The position numbers and the translations under genes were made by a program. Under the pieces are notes generated by a model, which was given only the letters and a program-made list of their open reading frames with translations, did not search any database and was not told the DNA's origin. A stretch of DNA of 64,000 nucleotides from Endotrypanum monterogeii (Eukaryota > Euglenozoa > Kinetoplastea > Trypanosomatida > Trypanosomatidae): the NCBI GenBank assembly GCA_000333855.2, contig CM007320.1:3493568-3557567 (forward strand). The letters are read 5' to 3'. Below are positions 21,750 to 30,718 of the stretch, piece after piece. The stretch's first letter is position 1. Each line of letters opens with the position of its first letter.

Positions 21750-22355
21750 CTTCAGACTAGACGTATTTATATATTTGTAAATGCGTGCTGCTTTGAATGG
21801 AAGTCAATTGTCATGGGCAGAGAAACAGGAATCGAATCGTGAGTGCTTAACTTCACTTCTGCTGAAAAAAAAAAGAGCCACGGCGGCCTTTTTCTTCTTT
21901 TCGGATGAATCAACGAGGCGTTTGACTACCCTATTGGGGAGAGAGAGATGTGAGCGGTATAGGTGATGTTGATGCTGTTACTAGAATGGGGAAAATGTAA
22001 TGGTGTGTGTGTATGCAGCGAGTGCCTCAATACTGCCCCCTCATAAAACCATGGCGAATCCAAAGAAAAAGAAATGTCAGAGCGGAAAATTGTGGTGAAG
22101 CATTGTGGAAAAAAAAAAAGATGCTGGGAAGCCGAGATTCGCGCTTTGGCGCCCGCTAAACCCTAATAAACGCGTCGAAGCGGCATTTTAGCACGAGGCA
22201 AGAAAATATTCCCAGCAACACCCCGACGCTGCTGTCAGTGGGTGCGTGTGTAGGGAGGTGAACGTCCCCTCAGGTATACAAACATATTTGTATTTTTGAA
22301 TTGCTCTGTGAGGAGAATAGAAGCTGCGGCATGGGTGATAACAATGGAAGGGGGC
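21750..22355. other. Intergenic sequence
   Basis: No gene supported. It should contain the 3' UTR of the gene at 22356-22928. T- and A-runs are present near 21864 and 22110. Confidence 0.55.
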
Positions 22356-22928
22356 TCACGTTTTGTCTTTGCCCTTTACATGACGCAAATACCACGCGGA
22401 CCATGAAGAGCGTTCCCCCTCAGGAATGGATGCATAGCTCTGATAATCTGCTGTGTCACGCTTTAACTTCAGCCAGCGCCGAATCGTCTCCTCGCTCGCG
22501 GCGTCATCGCCGAAGAGCTCGTTTTCTAAAAGAGGCACGTCACAGAAATCTACGTGCCGCAATTGGTCTGCTGCGTTCTCGTCCAACAACAAGTCATCAA
22601 TCAACTCTTCAATCATTGTGCGATTACTGTCCAAATCTGCTGGAACGCTGCCAGTGGAACCAATATCCTCAAAAATCTTGGCGCAGTGGATATCTTTCGT
22701 TGCACTACGGTTGATGCCAGCCCTCTGGCGAATAGCGTCATGAATTGGGACTCGCTTTTTTACGTTAGTGAGGAATTCCATCGCGGTGTCCCGCCGCTCC
22801 TGCAGGTACCTCTGCTTCCAGTGAAAATCGTCCGGTCCATCTGAAAAACTTGAAAAGAAGCGAGTGGAGCCTTTGACCACTTCAGTCATAATGCACAGAG
22901 TTGATCGGACGCATGTGCCAGCCCTCAT
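22356..22928 (-). CDS. Conserved-looking hypothetical protein, possible mitochondrial import
   Basis: A 190-residue protein I do not recognise. The first 30 residues (MRAGTCVRSTLCIMTEVVKG and a following STRFFSSFSD) are free of acidic residues up to residue 16 and contain Arg, Ser and Phe, compatible with a mitochondrial presequence. The rest is charged and helical, with an acidic central block (IEELIDDLLLDENAADQL, about 107-124) and a Trp-containing C terminus (EERSSWSAWYLR-like segment near 172-182, exact residues GERSSWSAWYLRHVKG). A second ATG at residue 14 (22889) is an alternative start. The gene follows the directional array, and a long AT/TG/CG microsatellite lies just upstream. No catalytic motif is evident. 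Confidence 0.6.
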   Translation of the reverse strand: MRAGTCVRSTLCIMTEVVKGSTRFFSSFSDGPDDFHWKQRYLQERRDTAMEFLTNVKKRVPIHDAIRQRAGINRSATKDIHCAKIFEDIGSTGSVPADLDSNRTMIEELIDDLLLDENAADQLRHVDFCDVPLLENELFGDDAASEETIRRWLKLKRDTADYQSYASIPEGERSSWSAWYLRHVKGKDKT

Positions 22929-22989
22929 TACTCCTCACAGTCCGCGGCGCCCTGGTGCTGAAATCGTTATGAGCATTTGGTTGCGGGAG

Positions 22990-22997
22990 AAAATATT

Positions 22998-23077
<80 letters not shown>
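22990..23077. repeat. Composite AT/TG/CG dinucleotide microsatellite
   Basis: Uninterrupted (AT)15 at 23001-23030 is followed by (TG)18 at 23033-23068 and four CG/GC units to 23077. It lies 70-150 bp upstream of the ATG at 22928, in 5' UTR or intergenic DNA. Alternating purine-pyrimidine tracts of this type can form cruciform or Z-DNA. Confidence 0.95.
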
Positions 23078-23078
<1 letters not shown>

Positions 23079-24442
23079 AAAAGAAAAAATGGTATATGTG
23101 TCAGGAAATGAATCCATCGAACAAACGAAAAAAAAAAGAGATCAGAAGCGTGCATGAGAAGCGGAGAAGTAGAAATGTTCTCAAAGGAAAATTTGATGCC
23201 CCCTCCAAAAAAAAAAAGCGGGGGCGTTTTACGTTTTACTGTATACCCCAAATTTAGCTTCTTGCCGATGAATTTGATATTTGTGTAGAAATGTGTGCCA
23301 CTGAGGCTCCCTCCCTGCGACTCTTCTGTTCTTTATTTACCGTTGGACAAAAAAAAAAAAATATATATATATATACCACGTGAACAGTCTGTGAGCGTAA
23401 AGCCATCATCAGAAAACACCATTCATGAAGAAGTAAACGCGCGTATTCCCCTGAATCGACACCTGAATATCCCCACACCTCTCCCTATTAACTGCAGCGC
23501 CCCTGCGTCACCGCACCCACCTGGTCAATGAGAAGCTACGAGATTACTGAACCGCGAAAAAATCTTGTGAGTAAAGAAAGCGGCCCCAGACGGCCACGCC
23601 TTCCATAAACGAGAAGGTCCCATACGCACAACTTCCAGACACACACAGTGAGAATAAGCGCAGGAACCCTTCTCTGTACGGCTCTATATCGGCTTTGGCG
23701 TCGAAAGCGAGACACAAATGTGCTAAACTGTGCGGGACACAAGGTCTAAGAGGCTCATCAATGAAGCCTGTGGCTCTGCCTTCACATGAGTGTACGGCGC
23801 ATCAGGCATACGTGCCATCAGCTACGTAAGTTTCGCCATCTTCAGTTAGAATAAAACAGCAACACCGATGCCATCCGATAAGTACGCACTGGTGACCGTG
23901 GACGCCGCCAGGCCCCTCACACACTGCCCCTTTTTCCCCTCATATTCAAAAAAGCAGAGCCCTTGTTTTGGGAATTGTTCACTATTGACCCTGAAATTTG
24001 CCGCAAGTACATCCCAGATACATCTCCACACTCGACATCACAGAAAGCCGCCTCCACTCTGCCCGAACATGTTTACCTACCTAGGGATTGATTTTGAGTG
24101 AAAAAAAGCAGAATCACCGAGATGCCCAAGACAGTTGTGAGCAACGAACTTTTCAACCTTTGCATCATTATCTCAGCACATGACAGTGCAAGGCAAACGT
24201 ACTGGCCAACCGCCCCCACACCCTCTCCCGAACCCGTCCTCTGGTTGCAGATCTAGCTTCTAATATGATTTCCAGAAACCCGGTAACTGTGACGGGTACA
24301 TGCATCTCACTTTTGAAGAGATTTGGTTCTTCTTGCCACGTCGAGCCATCTTCTCGCCGTTCTGCACTCCCCTTCGCATACACACACACACGCGCGCACA
24401 CGCGGTTCCTGGCCACCGAAAACCAGCTGCCCCTTCAAAGCA

Positions 24443-24445
<3 letters not shown>

Positions 24446-24482
<37 letters not shown>
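24446..24482. repeat. (AT)n microsatellite
   Basis: Perfect alternating A/T tract of about 37 bp inside the gene-free region. Confidence 0.97.
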
Positions 24483-24483
<1 letters not shown>

Positions 24484-27400
24484 GCAAGCCTGTGGACTCG
24501 GTGAGAAGGATAGACTTTCCTTCCTCCTCCGAACTACCTCCACATGCCCCTGGCAGCGATGAAGTCGACACCATTGTCTCATTTCTAAACGTGGCCTGCA
24601 GCCCGCAGTTAAGGGCGCGAAAACCTCCAGACTACCGCCCGCTGTCACATTTTGTTGTCACTGCAGCCTTTTGGGTTAGCGGCACCTGGTAAAAAGGGGA
24701 ACAGTCCCTAGTCGGAAAAATGAGTATTTGTACACTGGCAGCTTTCTCAGTACCTCTCTCGGGAGGGGTGTTCGTGAGATAATTGAACCTCAATTCTCTC
24801 CATTCCTGTTGGCCCTTGACCACATCATCCAAACTCTTCTCAGACTCAATAGACTCTCCCCGCACCACTGTGAGAAACGCAACCCATCACCGAGTTTTCA
24901 TTCGACGCAAATCTAACCAGAGCTACCTTTCGTAGGATGCTCGCGTCGTCAAGTGTAAAGCTTGCACAGACGGGCTTCTGTACCGGACCCCATCCACTGT
25001 CTCAACGATTCCTATTAGGTGAAAGAACCTCAACCCATCCGTCTACATGTGCGTACGCCACAGTGCCACACTGGGGAATGAATTCGACAGCTAGAGTGTT
25101 TGCAAAGTAGTCTTATACGGGCCTTACGGGGTTTTGGGGAGTGTGCAGTCAACGTCATCCCTGCCGCCAGCATCGCACTGTCTGGCCGACAAACAAACCT
25201 TCCTCAAGTCGTCATGGTTGCCATGAAATGCATCCTCGCACGAGGAGCCCCTAATCCCTGCCACCAACTTCTGCAGACTACTCACAAACACTGTGCCTCC
25301 TCGCTCATGCAATACTTAAAATCTCCATTTTGTCCAAAGTGTTTGCTTTTGATTAGTGAAATGTAACATCTTCACTGAAAAGGTATTTCTACGCATCGAC
25401 AAACCTTTTTGCTGGATGGTGAGTTCTACCCGGCGCGATCAAACAGCCGCGGTGAAAAATGTTTTGTTGAAAATGCGCAGTAGGGTTCGTGCTTTAGATT
25501 GTCAGCGGGGTTTCGGGTGCGTGCTGTTCACGTCAATCCTTTCAACTTGCTCACTAGCGCCCTATCCAGATATATCTTCAGCAGTAACAGAGGCTCATGA
25601 TCAACCCCTCCTTTACGGGTGACACTTACAGAAACACACTACCGCTGGAGTGCAATTTGCACCTCAGCTGAATCCCCCAACGAATCTCTTGTCAAGGGCC
25701 AGCCGCTCCCCACGCCAGTTACAACATCCCTTTGCTCAAGCGCACAAAATCAGTTTAATGGAATCATCTTTGATTCTGTTTGAAGAACAGACTTCGAGTG
25801 AACTGTATAAGTTTACATTGCAGTCCTTTTATAGCCCATCAAATATCCGTTTACGAAAAGACTTGCGTATCAACAGTCTCCTACACACCGCTCGTTGACG
25901 TCTTCTTATAAAGCATATTAGGTGCCACTCCAGTTACAAGAAAACAGTACTGATTCTCATATTCAGCTTCCTGCTACTACAAACATCTCATATCCTCTGT
26001 TTATTGTCACCATCCTCTGTGCCCACATGATCGACCCTCATTTTTCGTCAAGGACTATCCATTTTCTCCAAAACGAGAAAATACTGAGAATGAGTTTCAC
26101 GTTACAGACAACAAAGTGTTGTATACCACTTCCCCGATGTCTAGGCATCCAATCAAATATCGTTTCGACAGCATCTATACGACATCTGCCTGTCGGTGGT
26201 TTATAATACTGACAATCTGTTATTTCCACCGGGGATCCATTTTGAAATCTGGCGGTGAAACATGCAGTTTTTGAGAAGTTTCTTTATTATAGGGGCAGCT
26301 GGCTTTGAAAACCTCCAAATAGCCTTGGAATACGTCAGTGCCTGGAGACGTTGTGCAAAACCCGTACTCCTACTAACGAGGCATGCCTTTGTTAGTTGTT
26401 AAGTCGTGGAATATGATCCTGTTATATGCATCGAGAAAACCGAGAAGTCTCATCGGATTTACCATCGCAACCTGCAACAAAAGAGTACCTCACTACTGTG
26501 GGAGCCTCATTGGCTCGATTCGCGTGTGCTGCCGCACATCCCTCCCTGGGACCAGACACAATAACTCATTATACTTTTTTAAATCCAAAAATTGACTCAC
26601 CCCGTCATCACTGTGTAGGGACACACCCAACCAATTGTAATGGTGTTTAATGGCTTCCCTAACAAATGACATCGATGTATCTAACACCGTCTTGGTTTTT
26701 TTCACGCAGTGATACCGAAACTCATTCAAGTCTCGAATACATAAATGCACACCGCGCCGTTGACAAAGTACTCTGTATATGTTCTCCATCCGGATTGGCA
26801 TCCTCAAGATCACTAGCAACCGTATCAACTGTAGATCATTCGCAGATTCTCGGCATGCATCTTTTACTGCATAGGATCCAACTTCTTGGCGGAGATACCT
26901 TAATGATCTCTTTACTCAGCCCTCACAACATCTTGTCAAAAGGCCCGTTTAGGTTAATCCTTATGCCCTTTTCTTGGACCACGGTTAGGGGTATAATGGC
27001 TAGCAGCTTAGCTTGCACATACCTCTACCCCTGCGTTCCCCTTTCCGTTCTTTTTCCTTCAGAGGTAACACCAGGGATTCGTATGGCTCAGCTAAAAATG
27101 CAAAGAGTTGTTCGTCGGTTGCTTCTCAGGCGCGAAAAAGTGCTTCACATTTTCTCCTGAAGGTAATCCTTTCATGTCGAATTTGACCATTGTCGCAGGC
27201 ATATCTTTGAAGCGAGCCCGACGTAAGTATCGTTAGTATTTTCATTCACCGGGTATCGTAGTTGGCGCAACTTGACAATCCACTTTTGGAGTAGTTGCTC
27301 CGTATCAACGCACCTCTCCTGGAGGGAGAGATTACTGCTGACTAGAATAGACCATCCTCTTTACAAACCTCATCTCCACTGTCTTTTAGGAAAGACAGCT

Positions 27401-27735
27401 GACAATTTTTTCTGATAAAAAAAAAGAATACCGCATACTTCACGTGATTAGAATGCTCACTCATAAAAACGAGAGAATATCCAAACAGCTTGCTTTCAGG
27501 TCGAGTTAACTCATTGAAACAACATTAGTGTTTCGTCAAAGCTAGATTTCAGACCAGTCGACCCAGTGAGCCACTGCTTCTCTCGTGAAATAAAAGAGAC
27601 TTAATTATCGTCATCACATTAATTCACAAAAATACCTGCAGTATTTTATCACCTGGAAAATACAGGAAATGTAACAGACTCACTGCACAGATGTGAACAG
27701 AATGAAAGCAGAAAAAAATGAAATGTATGTCAGTC

Positions 27736-27738
<3 letters not shown>

Positions 27739-27769
<31 letters not shown>
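27739..27769. repeat. (AT)n microsatellite
   Basis: Perfect alternating A/T tract of about 30 bp downstream of the PARN gene. Confidence 0.97.
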
Positions 27770-27772
<3 letters not shown>

Positions 27773-28251
27773 ACGAGAAAGAGCAGATACAGGTAATGCG
27801 CCGTTCGTGAAACAGGTAACACGTGTTGCCGATACTATTTCAAGTACGCTGTATTCGTAAACTTGATCCTCAGATTTCGGCACTGTTGTCCGGTCTCCTT
27901 GCGCCACCGTCACCTTTAGGGTGGCATTGGCGTCTGCAGAGGTAATGGGCTAAAGCAGTTGCGCGGATTTACTGAGGGGCCAATGGTGCATCGTAAGCTT
28001 TCCTTTTGTATATATTTTTTTGATTCTTGAACAGCCGACCGGGTGCTGGGGTCACTTTCGGTGAAAGGCGAGGGGTTATCCTAAAGGAAAATCTTTATTT
28101 TTAGTTTTAGCTCTGCTGCTACCTTAAATGCTATTTCTTGACTCACAGATGGGAGCATCGGGTGCATCCTCTGACAGTGCAGTGGGGGACAACATTTTCT
28201 CCTTTTCTAAGAAAACATGGATAATTATATAGCGCAAAACAGTGTGGGAAC

Positions 28252-29784
28252 TCAAAGTTTCTGTAGGGAAACACTTTCCAGAATCGAAAGATCAACATTA
28301 ATATCTGCAGGCAGCTCACTATTTTTGAGTGACTTCAGTCGATTCTGTAGACCGTCAAGTTCCGTATCGTATTTTAGTTGGATGCAGTAGGATGAGTACT
28401 TGTTTGTACCCCGGGCTGTCTCCAGGCCGTTTATCTTATAGGAGAGGAGCCCTATATTATTCTGTGTCGCTACTGCCGATTGGGTGGTAGCATCTTCTGT
28501 TGCAAAAAACAGTTGTTCGATTGTTTCGCAGGTGCATGGTTTGGCAGTTTTCAAAATGAACGTGTTGGAGTTGACGATCTGGTCTTCGGTATTCACGCAA
28601 CAAAAGTAAGCACTACCAAATGCGGAGATTACATTTTTTGTATTGTTTAATACGTCGGGGTAAAGCTTGCTCAATAATGAGAAGACGATACCGGTCATGT
28701 ATGCATCATATGCTGCTTCGTGTGCTTTGTTTTGCAGCTTAACTGTGGAGTCGTTGTAGCTGTGAAATCCCAAAGGAAGGTGGTAATGTGTTGAAAATTC
28801 TTCGGGAGAAAAACCAGCTCGCCGCCGACATTCCCAATACAGAGACTGGAGGTGTGTTATCAGAAAAGCACTGTCACCTGTCAGTTTGGTAGCCATAGTT
28901 TTGGTGTCGTAAATGACAGGCAGCAGGTCCTGCAAGATCATCTTGAATTCTGTGTAATCCTCGGGAAGAGTCTTCTCGTGCATGTGGATCATAAACATGA
29001 CGTCTTGCATGAAATTGTGACCGACAATTGGTTTCCGGGCTTGAACAAGAGCTTTCCAAAATTTTCGGAAGCCGAGCTGGCGCGTTTCCTCCCGCTCACG
29101 CCGCACTCGTTTTTTTTCGGAATCGCCACGCCACTCGCTCGTGCTTTGTTTTGTCAGTGTAAACTTTATTTTTTGTGCTAACCATGGCTTCCCACTGTAG
29201 CTGACGAGGATGTGAGAGTCTTCGCGATGTTCGATGAAGCTCCTGAGGCGCTGTGCAAAATTTGTGGTGCAGCACAAATCTTTTGTTAGCGACAGACTGT
29301 CGGTAGAAAGCCACTCATCGATTTCGCGAATAAATACATCGGCGATTTGTCTCTCGTCCTCGTCCATGAAGAGGCTCGCATCGTTCTCCTGGTAGGTCGC
29401 TTCTTGCTCTTTATTGCAGTAGGGAATACCCGAGGTGAGCCACTTCTGGAAATTCATATGGTTCTTTGACAGGAAAGAAATAGCGGAGAGGTTAAGACGC
29501 AGATCTCCGCTGTCGTTGAGGAGGTAGAAGTTGTATGGACGGACTTCGTAGGAGCCACTGTCAGATTTTATGAAGATAGCGATGCCAATTTGAAATGCGT
29601 TGAAGGCTTCAACAGCCACACGCTTGGCGTGGTACACTTTCCCTGGCGAGACACCGGTGGGCGCCGAGAAGCCAGGTAGGTCAACACCCGTCATTTCCTG
29701 GTCGACTGCACAGAACTCGCAACGGTTCAAGTCGCGCACAAACTCTGTGAAGGCCAATTCATAGTCGAATCGTGTTACATCCAT
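28252..29784 (-). CDS. PARN: Poly(A)-specific ribonuclease PARN (CAF1-family, DEDDh)
   Basis: This encodes a 510-residue 3'-5' exoribonuclease that shortens poly(A) tails. The DEDDh active site is complete: Asp28 and Glu30 in FCAVDQEMTGV, Asp261 in VGHNFMQDVMFMIH, and His355 with Asp360 in AHEAAYDAYMTG. Asp28/Glu30 have the same numbers as in human PARN when translation starts at the ATG at 29784. The 23-residue upstream extension begins with TTG and is rejected. Trypanosomatids have several PARN paralogues; which one this is cannot be told. An AG directly after a T-rich tract lies only 4 nt before the ATG (29789-29790), so either the 5' UTR is extremely short or an upstream acceptor is used. 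By eye the codons are less GC-rich at third positions than in the HECT gene. Confidence 0.93.
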   Translation of the reverse strand: MDVTRFDYELAFTEFVRDLNRCEFCAVDQEMTGVDLPGFSAPTGVSPGKVYHAKRVAVEAFNAFQIGIAIFIKSDSGSYEVRPYNFYLLNDSGDLRLNLSAISFLSKNHMNFQKWLTSGIPYCNKEQEATYQENDASLFMDEDERQIADVFIREIDEWLSTDSLSLTKDLCCTTNFAQRLRSFIEHREDSHILVSYSGKPWLAQKIKFTLTKQSTSEWRGDSEKKRVRREREETRQLGFRKFWKALVQARKPIVGHNFMQDVMFMIHMHEKTLPEDYTEFKMILQDLLPVIYDTKTMATKLTGDSAFLITHLQSLYWECRRRAGFSPEEFSTHYHLPLGFHSYNDSTVKLQNKAHEAAYDAYMTGIVFSLLSKLYPDVLNNTKNVISAFGSAYFCCVNTEDQIVNSNTFILKTAKPCTCETIEQLFFATEDATTQSAVATQNNIGLLSYKINGLETARGTNKYSSYCIQLKYDTELDGLQNRLKSLKNSELPADINVDLSILESVSLQKL

Positions 29785-29790
29785 CGCGCT

Positions 29791-30273
29791 CGCAAGAAAA
29801 AGGTTTTGGGTGAAAAAAAAATTAGTATATGTTCCTGCGATGTGAGCGCGCAAAGAGTTATGATCCGATATTCAGTTCCGTAAACCACCTATGCGTGAAT
29901 GTATTTGGCGCTTTGATGTTATGAAACTGGGTGTGTTTGTGTCACAATCGGCAAAGGTTGCAAGTAAAGCGGTGAAAATTAGCAGAAAAGTGGCAATGGT
30001 GTCAGAGGGCGGCAATTCATTTTGTACTACGGAAAACATATAAGGCAACCGATGAGAAACACTTCCTATGCAGGAAAAGAGAAATTGATATGCTGCACGT
30101 CGTATTCCCAAGAAAAAAGGCATTGCTGTATATGATACCTTTGCTTTCTCCAATGTATCAATATCCGGAGAACACATGCCGGTCCTGACGGCTTTTTTCA
30201 CTCGACAACTGCGCGCGTTCATGGCGTTTGCTTTGGCGACGTAACCCGTGTGGGGGCTTTGGGGCCTGGTGGT
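29791..30273. other. Spacer between PARN and the tRNA island
   Basis: No convincing gene. The base bias changes here to G/T-rich on the plus strand, from about 30.23 kb. A 116-codon minus frame at 29872-30222 has no recognisable features. Confidence 0.55.
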
Positions 30274-30718
30274 GTGGGTTCGGTTCTTTCTTTCTAGTTG
30301 CCCGGGGCTTGGCGGGGGCGCTGCCGGATGCGCGTGGTGGCTCCTCGCCCTTTGTGTGTGTGTTAGCCTGTGGTTTCCGTGACCGCATGTGGCGTAGGGG
30401 GGGGAGGTTGTTAGACGGGGCCCAGAGGGAAAAAGCGGACCTTAGCAGAAAAGCTTCCATGCCCCTTGGGGGCACTCAAAATTATAAAGGTGGGTAGAGG
30501 CGCTGCTTAGTAAAAGTCGAAGCAGCGAATCTGGGTAACGCGTGCAGAATACAGCAGTGGAGCAGGTAATTTTTGCATTGGTGAATTACAGTACACACAT
30601 ACGATGTTGCCGCTGCTGCGTAATGCAGCGGATTCATAGCTCAGTGGTAGAGCATTCGGCTGCAGTCCGAATGGTCCCCGGTTCAAACCCGGGTGGGTCC
30701 TTGTTTTTCGCCCCGGCG
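30274..30718. repeat. Direct duplication unit 1 carrying tRNA-Cys
   Basis: A 445 bp block matching 33701-34144 almost base for base, in the same orientation. It includes about 356 bp upstream of the tRNA-Cys gene, the gene itself and its T-run. Differences are single substitutions and small length changes in G-runs. The homology stops sharply at GCCCCGGCG on the right. Confidence 0.95.
30630..30701 (+). tRNA. tRNA-Cys (GCA), copy 1
   Basis: 72 nt cloverleaf. The acceptor GGATTCA pairs with TGGGTCC (two G-U type pairs), the anticodon stem TTCGG/CCGAA closes loop CTGCAGT with anticodon GCA, and the T-arm CCCGG-TTCAAAC-CCGGG contains the B-box. A run of five T at 30704-30708 is a polymerase III terminator. 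Confidence 0.95.

Larger units (their letters stand above)
23078..28251. other. 5 kb gene-free, comparatively AT-rich region
   Basis: No frame in this stretch is convincing as an intact gene. By eye it is richer in A/T and lacks the homopurine bias of the other intergenic regions, especially from about 24.9 to 27.6 kb. The two longest candidate frames (plus 26666-27160 and minus 26493-26828) overlap each other on opposite strands. Only one can be real, and neither resembles a known family. Pure (AT)n tracts occur at 24446-24482 and 27739-27769. It could be a very long 3' UTR of PARN, a decayed mobile element or a chromosomal boundary region. Confidence 0.6.

Noticed and set aside
22864..23257. 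Short frames of Tyr-Ile, Cys-Val and Thr-His repeats
   Set aside because: Products of the AT and TG microsatellites, not genes.
26493..27160. Overlapping plus and minus frames of 164 and 111 codons in the AT-rich desert
   Set aside because: No recognisable reverse transcriptase, recombinase or other motif; both remain only as leads for a translated search.
29872..30222. Minus-strand 116-codon frame upstream of PARN
   Set aside because: No family features, overlaps the change to the G/T-rich island, and does not have a clear acceptor.
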